A stretch of DNA of 64,000 nt. Source: Rhizobiales bacterium PAR1 (GTDB lineage Bacteria; Pseudomonadota; Alphaproteobacteria; Rhizobiales; Beijerinckiaceae). Each line of letters begins with the position of its first letter. Position 1 is the stretch's first letter. Made by a program: the position numbers and the translations under genes. The stretch spans positions 496,001-560,000 of the forward strand of contig NKIW01000001.1 in NCBI GenBank assembly GCA_002256205.1, written 5' to 3'. Under the pieces are notes generated by a model. That model did not search any database, was not told the DNA's origin, and saw only the letters and a program-made list of their open reading frames with translations. Positions 40,766 to 49,884 of the stretch are shown piece after piece.

Positions 40766-41755
40766 ATGTCCTTCAAGGCCCTTGTTGTTGACAAGAACGC
40801 GGATGGAAAAGTCACGCAAACGCTTCAGAATCTGGAGGATAATCGCCTCCCCGCCGAGGGCAACGTCACGGTTAGGGTCGAGTATTCCACCGTCAATTAC
40901 AAGGATGGCCTCTGCCTCACCGGTGGCGGCGGGCTCGTCCGTGCCTATCCGCATGTGCCGGGCATCGATTTCGCCGGCACGGTGGAGGCCTCAGAGGATG
41001 CCCGCTTCAAGCCCGGCGACAAGGTCGTGCTGACCGGCTGGCGCGTCGGCGAAATCTGGTGGGGCGGCTATGCCGAGAAGGCGCGCGTCAAGGCTGATTG
41101 GCTGGTGCCGCTGCCGGCTGGCCTCACTCCGCGTCAGGCGATGGCGGTCGGCACTGCCGGCTTCACTGCCATGCTGGCCGTGATGGCGCTCGAATCCCAT
41201 GGTCTCACCCCGGCGCAGGGCGAAGTGCTGGTCACCGGCGCTGCGGGCGGGGTCGGCTCGGTCGCGGTCGCGATTCTTGCCAAGCTTGGCTATTCAGTCG
41301 CGGGCGTCACAGGACGGCCGGAAACCGAGGACTACCTCAAGAGCCTCGGCGCGAGCCGCATCGTGCCGCGCGCCGAGATTTCAGAAGCGCCGACACGCCC
41401 GCTCGACAAGGAACTCTGGGCCGGGGCGATCGATAATGTCGGCGGCGCCATGCTCGCACGCGTGCTCACGCAGATGAAATACGGCGCATCCATCGCCGCT
41501 GTAGGGCTCGCGGGCGGCAACACCCTGCCGACAACCGTGATTCCCTTCCTCCTGCGCGCCAACAACCTCCTCGGCATCGACAGCGTGATGAAGCCTTACG
41601 CGGGCCGCCTTGATGCCTGGAAGCGCATCGGCACGGACTTGCCCTTGGACAAGCTCGAAGCCATGATCACCGAGGTTGGCCTTGAAGACCTGCCGCGTCT
41701 GGGTGCGGACATCCTCAAGGGGCAGGTCAAGGGCCGCGTAGTGGTGAAGATCTAA
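40766..41755 (+). CDS. acuI: AcuI-like acryloyl-CoA reductase (MDR family)
   Basis: The 329-residue zinc-free alcohol-dehydrogenase-like protein has the YhdH/AcuI entry (STVNYKDGLCLTG, VPGIDFAGTV), a nucleotide fold with VTGAAGGVGSVAVAILAKLG, and the C-terminal DLPRLGADILKGQVKGRVVV. AcuI uses NADPH to reduce toxic acryloyl-CoA to propionyl-CoA. Pairing with the divergent crotonase supports a role in 3-carbon acyl-CoA metabolism. The ATG follows GGGAGA. Confidence 0.9.
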   Translation: MSFKALVVDKNADGKVTQTLQNLEDNRLPAEGNVTVRVEYSTVNYKDGLCLTGGGGLVRAYPHVPGIDFAGTVEASEDARFKPGDKVVLTGWRVGEIWWGGYAEKARVKADWLVPLPAGLTPRQAMAVGTAGFTAMLAVMALESHGLTPAQGEVLVTGAAGGVGSVAVAILAKLGYSVAGVTGRPETEDYLKSLGASRIVPRAEISEAPTRPLDKELWAGAIDNVGGAMLARVLTQMKYGASIAAVGLAGGNTLPTTVIPFLLRANNLLGIDSVMKPYAGRLDAWKRIGTDLPLDKLEAMITEVGLEDLPRLGADILKGQVKGRVVVKI

Positions 41756-41758
41756 GGC

Positions 41759-43636
41759 TCACACCATGACCGGCAGGGTGAGGCGCAGCGTCGTCCCCTG
41801 CCCGCGCGCGGAGCGGATATCGAGCGCCGCCCCGATCAGTTCGGCCTGCTCACGGATGCCGACGAGGCCGAACCGGCCTTCCTTGCCGACGGCGGGATCA
41901 AACCCCACGCCGTCATCCGCTACAGCGACTTCCAGAATGGCCGTTTCGTCGTTATGGCCGATGCGAGCGCGGATCGAGACCTCCTGCGCCTCGGCGTGAT
42001 GCTCGGCGTTGCGCAAGGCCTCCTCAATGATGCGATATACGGCCTCGGTTTTCTCGTCCGCGAGCAAGGCCGAGGGTTCATCGACCTCCACCGCGACATG
42101 CATCGCCTGCCGCTGGTTCGCCTTGGCGGCAAGGCGGCGCAGCGCGGCACCGAGCCCGTCCTCCCGGACTGGGGAATAGCGCAGGTTCACCACGGCGTCG
42201 CGTGAATGCGCGAGCCCTTCATGTGCAGCGGCCTCAGCGCGCGCGAGTTCGGCCTCCACAAGCTCAGGCTGCGTTTCCGCCATTTTCCGCACGAGACGGA
42301 TCTGCGTCAGCAGTGCCAGCATCGAATGCGCGAGCGTATCATGCAGATCGCGCGAAATCCGCAGGCGCTCGCGCGTCACCGCGACCCGCCGCGCCTCGTG
42401 GCCCATGCGCTCGATGTCGCGGGTACGGGCACTGACGCGCTCATCCAGCTTCGCGTTGAGCGAAGCGAGATCATGGTTCGCATCCTGGAGCGTGCCCACG
42501 AGCGCCTTCATCGAATGCCCGATGCGCGACGCTTCATCCTGTCCACCGCCACCGATTTCGAAGGTCTCCGCCTTGCCGAGGCGCAAGCGGTCCGCCGCAC
42601 GGGCGAGAAGCGCAAGCCGCCGCGTCAGGCGCTGCGTGGCGAAGGCCGCGAGAAGCGCCCCGGCGACACCCCCTGCAAGGATCAACCCGAACAGCGTGAA
42701 TGACGCCGCATAGGCTGGCGAAAACGCCGTCGCGACGGGTTCGCGCACCACGACCGTCCAGCCAAGCCCACGAAATTCGCCAAAGCCCTGACTGCGCGCG
42801 ACCCCGACAAGATATTCCCCGTCGACAATCGACCGCCCGCTGCCACCGTAGCGCGAGAGATCGAACCGCGTGCCCGCCGGGAGGTTGTCCGAGCCGAGAA
42901 GCGCCGAGCCATCGACCCCGAGCAGCAGGATTTCGACATTGGATCGGCCGGTCAGCATCGTCGCGGCATTGCGCCGGAGCACTTCGATCCACGACCAGCC
43001 CAGTGCAACGCCGAGGATCGCCTTGATCTCGCCCTTCGCATCCAGCACCGGCGCAGAGAGATCGACAAAGCGACGCGGTTCGCTCTCGATCACGCGCGGC
43101 AGCAACCTGTCGAGCCAGACGCCGGAATGGACATCGCCCACGCTCGGGCCATTGAAGCCTTGGGTGAACCAGGGGCGCTGCGCCACATATTGCCCCAGCA
43201 GGATGTTGTCGGTCGCGGCAATCACCTTGCCATCGACCTCCGCCACCCCGGCCCATTCAATTTCCGGCAAGGCTGCGCGCAGATCATCGAGCAGACCGGG
43301 CCGCACGACGAGCGGCGTGGAGCCGGCATCGAGCGCGATCAGCCGCCCGGTAATCGCCACCCATTGCCGCCGCCCGGCGAGATTGGCGTCGATGGTGTCA
43401 ATCAGCCGCTGCGCATGGCCGGCGTAGAGTTGGCCGATCTCCTGCTGGATCGCCCCGCGGGCCGCGTGCATGGTGAGAAAGCCGGTCAACGTCGCGATCA
43501 CCAGCATCAGCGCGCAAACCGTCCAGCCGATGGCCGCTGCCAGCGATGCGCGCGGATCGAGCGGCCGGAGCGTCGGCCAAAAGGCCTTCGCGCGGCCCGC
43601 TTCGTCTTCGCGGTTGCCAATCGTCTCCGAAACCAT
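41759..43636 (-). CDS. NarX/UhpB-type sensor histidine kinase with extracellular Cache domain
   Basis: The 625-residue kinase has two membrane helices (about 32-58 and 313-340) that flank a periplasmic double Cache-like domain. A HAMP-like stretch follows, then a coiled coil (about 405-440), the HisKA_3 box (LRISRDLHDTLAHSM) and a HATPase with DDGVGFDPA and GLVGIREQAELIGA. It is divergent from its partner regulator gene, and the two start codons are 108 bases apart. The kinase and acuI genes converge with a 3-base gap. The ligand is unknown; Cache domains often bind amino or organic acids. Confidence 0.9.
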   Translation of the reverse strand: MVSETIGNREDEAGRAKAFWPTLRPLDPRASLAAAIGWTVCALMLVIATLTGFLTMHAARGAIQQEIGQLYAGHAQRLIDTIDANLAGRRQWVAITGRLIALDAGSTPLVVRPGLLDDLRAALPEIEWAGVAEVDGKVIAATDNILLGQYVAQRPWFTQGFNGPSVGDVHSGVWLDRLLPRVIESEPRRFVDLSAPVLDAKGEIKAILGVALGWSWIEVLRRNAATMLTGRSNVEILLLGVDGSALLGSDNLPAGTRFDLSRYGGSGRSIVDGEYLVGVARSQGFGEFRGLGWTVVVREPVATAFSPAYAASFTLFGLILAGGVAGALLAAFATQRLTRRLALLARAADRLRLGKAETFEIGGGGQDEASRIGHSMKALVGTLQDANHDLASLNAKLDERVSARTRDIERMGHEARRVAVTRERLRISRDLHDTLAHSMLALLTQIRLVRKMAETQPELVEAELARAEAAAHEGLAHSRDAVVNLRYSPVREDGLGAALRRLAAKANQRQAMHVAVEVDEPSALLADEKTEAVYRIIEEALRNAEHHAEAQEVSIRARIGHNDETAILEVAVADDGVGFDPAVGKEGRFGLVGIREQAELIGAALDIRSARGQGTTLRLTLPVMV

Positions 43637-43666
43637 CAGAATCCCGATCAAGAAAATAGGCTGACA

Positions 43667-43714
43667 TTGTTTCGGGCGCGCCCGGACGTGTCGAGTGAAA
43701 AGACTTGTTTCGGG
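43667..43714. repeat. Direct repeat TTGTTTCGGG x2 between divergent kinase and regulator genes
   Basis: TTGTTTCGGG occurs at 43667-43676 and again at 43705-43714, 38 bases apart, both in the 108-base gap between the kinase and the response regulator. This is a plausible binding site pair for the regulator itself. Confidence 0.45.
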
Positions 43715-43744
43715 AAACGTAGCCCAAGGGAAGACCCACACGCA

Positions 43745-44413
43745 GTGGCAGAGGCAGACCCCATCCGCATTCTCATTGCCGAAGATCAGCAATTGATCCG
43801 CCGCGCTTTCGCGAAAATCCTCGATTTCGAGCCCGATATCGCTGTCGTCGCGCAAGCTGCCGATGGTGCCGAGGCGATTGAACTCGCCCGCCGACACCGC
43901 CCGGATATCGTGCTGATGGACTTGCAGATGCCGCGCGTCGGCGGGGTTCAGGCGACAAAACGCATCGTTGAGGAGCTTCCCGGTACGCAGGTCGTGGTGC
44001 TGACGACCTTCGATACCGATGATCTCGTCTTCGAGGCCATCGGCGCCGGCGCGCAAGCCTATCTCCTCAAGGATGCGACCGAGATGGAAATTCTCGAAAC
44101 CATCCGGGGCGTCAAGCGCGGAGAATCACGACTTTCACCGAATATCTCGCGCAAGGTGCTGGAGGAATTCCGCCGCGCCCGTCCCTTTGAGGCTGAGCCC
44201 TCGCCGGGCTGGACGCTCTCCGAACCGCTCACTGAGCGCGAGGAGGAAATTCTCGGCCTCGTCGCGCAGGGCAAATCCAACCGCGACATCGCCGACCAGA
44301 TCTTCCTCGCGGAAGGCACTGTGAAGAACTACGTCAGCCGGATGATGGAAAAACTCGGCGTCGCCTCGCGCACTGAGTTGGCCGTGCGGGCCTTGAAGCG
44401 CAAGCGGGTGTGA
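43745..44413 (+). CDS. NarL/FixJ-type response regulator
   Basis: The 222-residue protein has a receiver (about 8-122; D59 in LMDLQMP, K in LKDATE) and a LuxR helix-turn-helix (about 157-215, LTEREEEILGLVAQGKSNRD). I start at GTG 43745, since the conserved receiver begins right after it (MAEADPIRIL). An AAGGGAAG site lies upstream, with longer than usual spacing. The upstream extension of the frame is antisense to the kinase. It forms a two-component pair with the divergent kinase. Confidence 0.9.
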   Translation: MAEADPIRILIAEDQQLIRRAFAKILDFEPDIAVVAQAADGAEAIELARRHRPDIVLMDLQMPRVGGVQATKRIVEELPGTQVVVLTTFDTDDLVFEAIGAGAQAYLLKDATEMEILETIRGVKRGESRLSPNISRKVLEEFRRARPFEAEPSPGWTLSEPLTEREEEILGLVAQGKSNRDIADQIFLAEGTVKNYVSRMMEKLGVASRTELAVRALKRKRV

Positions 44414-44420
44414 TCTAAGG

Positions 44421-44456
44421 TGTCATTCCCGACCGGGTGCAAACCCGGAGCGGGAA
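44421..44456. repeat. REP-like palindrome TGTCATTCCCGAC...
   Basis: TTCCCG, then CCGGGT with a GCAA loop and ACCCGG, then CGGGAA form a nested stem right after the regulator stop. The 13 bases TGTCATTCCCGAC recur at 47846 in a larger hairpin, which marks a dispersed intergenic repeat; here it may also end transcription. Confidence 0.5.
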
Positions 44457-44652
44457 GGACACGGTGAGGTTCACTTCCCACACGGCATTTCGTGGAAGTC
44501 ACATCCTCCCCCGCAAAAGCGCACGAAAATGACTTTCGTCATGCGCAAAAAGTGACGCCTGCCCCAATCCTTGTCACACTCAACCTGTCAATCACCATCC
44601 GGTAGCAGTGCGGCCACAAGAGCAGCACGCCGGACATGGGAGGGAAGCGAAT

Positions 44653-46572
44653 ATGCGTCGTTCGATCGCCACCGTTTCGCTCAGCGGAACCTTGCCGGAA
44701 AAGCTGGAAGCCATTGCCGTCGCCAAGTTCGACGGGGTGGAGATTTTTGAAAACGATCTCGTCTTCTGCCCTCTGTCGCCGCGCGAGATACGCGCAATGA
44801 CGGACGATCTCGGCCTCACCATCGACCTGTTCCAGCCCTTCCGGGACATGGAAGGCGTGGATGATGCGCAGTTCCTCAAGAACCTTGACCGCGCCAAGCG
44901 CAAGTTCGATGTCATGGGCGAGTTGCATGCGCCGATGATGCTGGTCTGTTCGAACGTGACGCCAAACGCGATCGACGATCTCGCCCGCTCGGCAGCGCAG
45001 ATGCACAAGATGGCCGAACTCGCCCAGCAGCGCGGCATCAAGCTCGCCTTTGAGGCTCTGGCTTGGGGCACCAACATCAACACCTTTGATCGCGCCTTCG
45101 AAGTCGTCAAAGCCGCGGATCACCCCCATCTCGGTCTTGCGCTCGACAGCTTCCACACGCTCGCTCTGCCGAATGACTGGTCGAGCCTTTCGAGCCTGCC
45201 GGGGGATCGCATTTTCTTCATGCAGATCGCCGATGCACCGAAGCTCGATATGGCGAGCCTGATGCTCTCGCGGCATCATCGCTGCCTGCCCGGACAGGGC
45301 GAACTCGATGTGCCGGGCTTTGTCGAAGCGGCGATCCGCGCCGGCTATACCGGGACCATCAGCCTTGAAATCTTCAACGATGGCTTCCGCGCCGCGCCGC
45401 CGCGCCAGACCGCGCGCGATGGCATGCGCTCGCTGCTTTATGTCGAGGAGCAGGTCCGCCGCCGGCAAGAAGCCGCCGCCGCGCGTGGTGAGAAGCGCGA
45501 GGCACGCCGCGTATCGCTGTTCGATCCCCCTGCTCCGGCAGATACCAAGGGCATCGCCTTCATCGAATTCGCTGTCGATGAAAAGAGCCATCGTACGCTG
45601 GCGCGCTATCTCGAAAGTCTCGGCTTCGCCCGACTCGGACGCCACCGCACGAAAGATGTCGAACTCTACGGCCAAGGCGATATCCGCCTCGTTCTGAACG
45701 CGGAGCGCGATTCCATCGCGCATTCCTTCTTCCTGCTGCACGGCCCCTCGGTCTGCGCGCTTGCCTTCGAGGTCGATGATCCGTTGCTCGCGTTGGGACG
45801 CGCCGAGGCCTATGGATGCCAGCGTCTTGAAGGGCGCCTCGGTCCGAACGAAGTGCCGATCCCCGGCACCCGCGCCATCGACGGCACGCTGATCTATTTC
45901 AACGAGCGCGATGCCGCCGGGAACCTCACGTTCGAGGCGGATTTCGTGATGGATCCCGCTCCGAAGAAAAAGAAAGCCTCCCTCGGCACGCGCATCGACC
46001 ATATCGCCCATGCGCTGCCGGAAGGTACGCTGGAGCCTTCCGTGCTGTTCTACCGCGCCGTGCTCGACCTCTCACCCGAGCCGACGATGATCCTCTCCGA
46101 TCCCTACGGTCTGGTGCGTTCGCGCGCGATTTCGGACAAGAACCGCCGCGTGCGCTTCCCGCTCAACATCGCGCAGGGTCGCAACACCGGAACCGCGCGC
46201 TCGGTCGGCACCTATTCCGGCGCCGGTGTGCATCATATCGCGCTCGAAACGCGGGATATTTTCGCCACAGCGCGCGCGCTCGCCGAAGCCGGCGCGCCGG
46301 TGCTGCAAATTCCGCAGAACTATTACGATGATCTCGGCGCGCGCTATGGCCTTGATGAGACCCGCCTTGCTGATCTCTCAGGCCTGAACCTGCTCTACGA
46401 AAAGGCAGGCGATAGCGAATTCCTGCACCTCTACACACTGCCGTTCGAAGATCGTTTCTTCTTCGAATTCGTGCAGCGCATTGATGGCTATGACCTTTAC
46501 GGCGCCTCGAACGCGCCGATGCGCATGGCCGCGCTGGCGCAGGCCCGCCGCTCGGGCGCGATGGGGCTCTGA
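44653..46572 (+). CDS. quiC1: 3-dehydroshikimate dehydratase (QuiC1-like; isomerase/HPPD-like fusion)
   Basis: The 639-residue protein joins an N-terminal xylose-isomerase-like barrel (about 1-285) to a C-terminal 4-hydroxyphenylpyruvate dioxygenase-like part (about 300-630). The barrel has metal ligands seen in LAFEAL, LALDSFH and SLEIFND. The C-terminal part has the iron ligand pattern DHIAHAL, VHHIALETRD and FFEFVQR. This fusion is the bacterial 3-dehydroshikimate dehydratase (QuiC1) type, which makes protocatechuate from 3-dehydroshikimate. The GGGAGGGAAG site sits before the ATG. A binding protein and Liv-type permeases follow, so it may open a quinate/shikimate uptake and breakdown set. 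Confidence 0.87.
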   Translation: MRRSIATVSLSGTLPEKLEAIAVAKFDGVEIFENDLVFCPLSPREIRAMTDDLGLTIDLFQPFRDMEGVDDAQFLKNLDRAKRKFDVMGELHAPMMLVCSNVTPNAIDDLARSAAQMHKMAELAQQRGIKLAFEALAWGTNINTFDRAFEVVKAADHPHLGLALDSFHTLALPNDWSSLSSLPGDRIFFMQIADAPKLDMASLMLSRHHRCLPGQGELDVPGFVEAAIRAGYTGTISLEIFNDGFRAAPPRQTARDGMRSLLYVEEQVRRRQEAAAARGEKREARRVSLFDPPAPADTKGIAFIEFAVDEKSHRTLARYLESLGFARLGRHRTKDVELYGQGDIRLVLNAERDSIAHSFFLLHGPSVCALAFEVDDPLLALGRAEAYGCQRLEGRLGPNEVPIPGTRAIDGTLIYFNERDAAGNLTFEADFVMDPAPKKKKASLGTRIDHIAHALPEGTLEPSVLFYRAVLDLSPEPTMILSDPYGLVRSRAISDKNRRVRFPLNIAQGRNTGTARSVGTYSGAGVHHIALETRDIFATARALAEAGAPVLQIPQNYYDDLGARYGLDETRLADLSGLNLLYEKAGDSEFLHLYTLPFEDRFFFEFVQRIDGYDLYGASNAPMRMAALAQARRSGAMGL

Positions 46573-46651
46573 TACCGGCAAAAGAACACCGCGCCACGCG
46601 CCAAAAAGACTTCAAACACCGGAAAATTCGGTTTTTATCAGGGAGAAGACG

Positions 46652-47806
46652 ATGAAGATGTCAAAACGGACGGCCCTCCTCGGCGGCGTCACCCTCACAC
46701 TGGGCCTCGGCCTTGGTGCCGCGATGGCGCAGGAGACCGTAAAGGTTGTTGGCGTCATTGAAATGTCGGGCGCGGGCGCGACTGCTGGCACCAACTACAA
46801 GAATGGTGCGCAGATGGCCGTGGACGAGATCAACGCCAAGGGCGGTATTCTCGGCAAGAAGATCGACTTCGTCGTCTATGACACCCAGACCAACCCCGGC
46901 AACACCCGCGCCGCCGTGCAGCGCGGCGTCGATGAAGGTGCCTTCGCGATCTTCGGCCCGGTGTTCTCAGGCCCGATTTCGGCCTCGATGCAGATCGCCC
47001 AGAAGGCCGGCGTGCCGCAGATCGTCGGCGGGGAAGCCGCAGGCCTCACCAAGCAGGGCGTAACCACCATCTTCCGCACCTCGCTCAATCAGGCGGATGC
47101 GATGCCCAAGCTCGCTGAATATTTCAAGAATGATGTGAAGGCGAATTCCGTCGCCGTCGTCTGGGTCAACAACGACTTCGGCAAGGGTGGCCGCGACGCG
47201 ATCATCCCGGAACTCCAGAAGCGTGGCATCAAGATCGCCGCCGATATCGCGACAGAATCCGCACAGGCTGATTTCGCCGCCGATGCAATCAAGGTGAAAT
47301 CCTCGAACGCCGATGCAGTCTTCGTGTACCTCAACGAGGAAGAGAGCGCCCGCTTCCTGCGTGCCATCAAGCAGCAGGGGTATGACAAGCCGATCGTGGG
47401 GGAAACCACACTTCTCGGCGCTAAGGTCATTGAACTCGCCGGTGACGCTGCCGAAGGCGCCAAGGGCCATGTCGGCCTCTCGGTCGACGCGCCGAACCCG
47501 CTCTTTGCCGAATTTGGCAAGAAATTCCAGGCGAAGTTCAACTACAAGTCCGATCACAACGGCATCAAGGGCTATTCGGGCATGTATATGCTCAAGCATG
47601 TCGCCGAGAAGACCGGCAAGCTCGACAAGGAAGCCTGGCTGAAATACGCCCATGGCGCCATCATCCGCACCAAGGACGAGCCCGGCATCCTCATCGACTC
47701 GAAGTTCGATGCCAACGGCGACGTGGATCGCGAGAGCTTCCTTGCGGAAGTGAAGAAGGGTCAGCAGGTCATCACCGGCACGCTGCCGCCGGTCAACAAG
47801 TTCTGA
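46652..47806 (+). CDS. Liv-type ABC transporter substrate-binding protein
   Basis: The 384-residue protein has a signal peptide (about 1-26, ending AAMAQ) and the two-lobed LivK-type fold (VKVVGVIEMSGAGATAG, GAQMAVDEINAKGGILGKKI, GPVFSGPISASMQIAQ). It would bind an organic or amino acid in the periplasm. It follows the dehydratase gene by 79 bases and is separated from the permeases by a REP-like hairpin. The neighbourhood suggests a hydroaromatic or aromatic acid as ligand; leucine-type substrates cannot be excluded. Confidence 0.88.
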   Translation: MKMSKRTALLGGVTLTLGLGLGAAMAQETVKVVGVIEMSGAGATAGTNYKNGAQMAVDEINAKGGILGKKIDFVVYDTQTNPGNTRAAVQRGVDEGAFAIFGPVFSGPISASMQIAQKAGVPQIVGGEAAGLTKQGVTTIFRTSLNQADAMPKLAEYFKNDVKANSVAVVWVNNDFGKGGRDAIIPELQKRGIKIAADIATESAQADFAADAIKVKSSNADAVFVYLNEEESARFLRAIKQQGYDKPIVGETTLLGAKVIELAGDAAEGAKGHVGLSVDAPNPLFAEFGKKFQAKFNYKSDHNGIKGYSGMYMLKHVAEKTGKLDKEAWLKYAHGAIIRTKDEPGILIDSKFDANGDVDRESFLAEVKKGQQVITGTLPPVNKF

Positions 47807-47845
47807 TCGAGCTCTTTTGAGAACACGCGCGTCTGATGACGTGCC

Positions 47846-47935
47846 TGTCATTCCCGACGCACCAAAAGCGCGAGCTGGAATCCAGACACAAGAAAAACAC
47901 TGGATTCCCGCTCATCGCTTTGCTCGGTCGGGAAT
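47846..47935. repeat. REP-like intergenic hairpin
   Basis: ATTCCCGAC (47850-47858) pairs with GTCGGGAAT (47927-47935), and inside it GGAATCCAG (47877-47885) pairs with CTGGATTCC (47900-47908). It shares TGTCATTCCCGAC with the element at 44421. It lies between the binding-protein gene and livH, where it could stabilise the upstream mRNA. Confidence 0.65.
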
Positions 47936-47982
47936 AGCACCAGAGCTTTGACTTCAGCTTCCCCCCTTTCCCGGAGGTCCCG

Positions 47983-48861
47983 ATGGACCAGTTCGTGCAA
48001 CTCATTCTGGCGGGCCTTGCCACCGGTGCGATTTACGCGCTGGCGGCCATCGGGTTCACGCTGGTCTGGCAGACCTCGCAGACCATCAATTTCGCCCAAG
48101 GCGAATTCGTCATGCTTCCGGCGATTCTGGTGCTCGCGGCAGTGAAATTCCTGCATGCGCCGTTGCCGGTCGCTGTCCTGATGGCGGTCGGCGGTTTCCT
48201 GCTGCTCTTCGGCTTCGGCTTCAAGCAGTACATCGTCAACCCGATGGCCAGGCACGGCATTCTGCCATTGGCGATTGCCACCATGGCGCTCTCGATCCTG
48301 ATGAAGGAAAGCGCCAAGGATGGCTTTTCCGCCGAGGCGCAGCAGTTTCCTTCGCTGGTGCCGGAAGGCGCGATCCAGCTCTTCGGCGCAACGCTCTCCC
48401 TGCGCGACATCGCAATCTTCGTGGTTGCTGTAGTGGCGATTGTCGGGCTTCAACTCTTCGTCACCCGCACCAAAACCGGCCGCATGATGCAGGCGACGGC
48501 GCAGAACCCCACTGTCGCGCGCATTCTCGGCATCTCGACCGAGAAGATGATCCTGCTGACGTTTTTGATCAATGCAGGCCTCGCGATCCTCGCCTCGTTC
48601 CTGATTTCGCCGGTGTATCTCGCGAAGTTCTCGAACGGCGAAGTCATCGGCACCGCCGCCTTCATCGCGGCGATTGTAGGCGGGTTCAATCAGGTGCGGG
48701 GCGCACTCGCGGGCGGCTTTATCGTTGGCCTCGTCGATAATCTCGCGGCAGCCTATGTCTCGAGCGCCTATCGCGCGGCGGTGCCGCTGGTGCTGCTGGT
48801 GCTCGTCATTCTGTTCAAGCCCGAGGGCCTGCTCGGCTCGAAAGAGGAGCGCACGGTATGA
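47983..48861 (+). CDS. livH: Branched-chain-type ABC transporter permease LivH
   Basis: The 292-residue membrane protein has about eight helices and the LivH motifs LATGAIYALAAIGFTLVWQ, then NFAQGEFVMLPA, and the late segment GGFNQVRGALAGGFIVGLVDN. It forms the channel with LivM. The GGAGG site precedes the ATG. It overlaps livM by four bases. Confidence 0.92.
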   Translation: MDQFVQLILAGLATGAIYALAAIGFTLVWQTSQTINFAQGEFVMLPAILVLAAVKFLHAPLPVAVLMAVGGFLLLFGFGFKQYIVNPMARHGILPLAIATMALSILMKESAKDGFSAEAQQFPSLVPEGAIQLFGATLSLRDIAIFVVAVVAIVGLQLFVTRTKTGRMMQATAQNPTVARILGISTEKMILLTFLINAGLAILASFLISPVYLAKFSNGEVIGTAAFIAAIVGGFNQVRGALAGGFIVGLVDNLAAAYVSSAYRAAVPLVLLVLVILFKPEGLLGSKEERTV

Positions 48862-49880
48862 CCCGCCATCCGGTTTTCTCGCGCATCGACGCCAATCTTG
48901 CGACGCTGCTGATCGGCGCCGTCATCCTTTGGTTCGCTCCGGCGGGCCTCAAATCCTACGGTCTCTACGTCATCTCGCTCTGGCTGGTGATGTCGATCGC
49001 CGCAATGGGGCTTAACCTCACGCTCGGCTATGCAGGCCTGAAAAGCCTCGCGCAGGCAGCCTTCCTCGGCATCGGTGCCTATACGACGGCGCTGATCACC
49101 GCCAAAGGCGGCATCATCGGACCGGGCTGGTCGTGGCCCCTCGCCTTCGTGGTCTCCGGCGCGATTACCTTCTTTGCCGGCGTCATCCTTGGCTTCCCGG
49201 CACTCCGGGTGAAGTTCCACTATCTCGCGTTCGTGACGCTCTCGTTTGCCACCGTGATGTTCCTCATCTTCCGCAACGAGCAATGGTTGACGGGCGGCGT
49301 CTACGGCTTCTCGAACATCCCGCGCCCTAGCGTGATGGGCAGCAAACTCGATAACGATCTCGCCTTCTTCCGCTTCGTGCTGGTTGTGACCGTTCTGCTC
49401 AGCCTCGCGATGTGGTGGATGCTGCGCTCGCCATGGGGCCGTGCCTTCACCGCCCTGCGTGAAAATCCGCTGCGTGCAGCGAGCCTTGGCATCAACCTCC
49501 GCGCCTATACGCTGCTCGCCTTTGCAATCGGCTCGGCTTACGGCGGTTTTGCCGGTGCGCTTTATGCTCCGCTGGTGGAATTCATCGATCCCGCGCCGTT
49601 TGCGATTTCAGCCTCTTTCGTGCTGCTGCTGACGGTGGTGGTGGGCGGTCAGGGCTATTTCCTCGGCCCCTTCCTCGGCGCGGCGTTTTCCTACGTGCTG
49701 CCCGAAGTATTGCGTGCCACCGGCGGACTCTATCTGCTGATCTACGCTGCGCTCGTTCTGATCTTGCTGCTGATCACGCCGCAGGGCATCATCGGCATTG
49801 TCGAGAAGATGCGGGAGAACCGTCGCCAGAAGGCGGCCCAGGAACAGCGCAACGCATCCAAAGTCATGCTGGAGGCATAA
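48858..49880 (+). CDS. livM: Branched-chain-type ABC transporter permease LivM
   Basis: The 340-residue permease has about ten hydrophobic segments and the LivM motifs AAMGLNLTLGYAGLKSLAQA, FHYLAFVTLSFA and GRAFTALRENPLRAASLG. The C-terminus is a charged tail (REN, QKAAQEQR). It is translationally coupled to livH and followed by livG after four bases. Confidence 0.92.
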   Translation: MTRHPVFSRIDANLATLLIGAVILWFAPAGLKSYGLYVISLWLVMSIAAMGLNLTLGYAGLKSLAQAAFLGIGAYTTALITAKGGIIGPGWSWPLAFVVSGAITFFAGVILGFPALRVKFHYLAFVTLSFATVMFLIFRNEQWLTGGVYGFSNIPRPSVMGSKLDNDLAFFRFVLVVTVLLSLAMWWMLRSPWGRAFTALRENPLRAASLGINLRAYTLLAFAIGSAYGGFAGALYAPLVEFIDPAPFAISASFVLLLTVVVGGQGYFLGPFLGAAFSYVLPEVLRATGGLYLLIYAALVLILLLITPQGIIGIVEKMRENRRQKAAQEQRNASKVMLEA

Positions 49881-49884
49881 CGCC

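Noticed and set aside
43127-43744. N-terminal extension of the response regulator
   Set aside because: This part is antisense to the kinase gene and is not receiver-like; GTG at 43745 is the better start.
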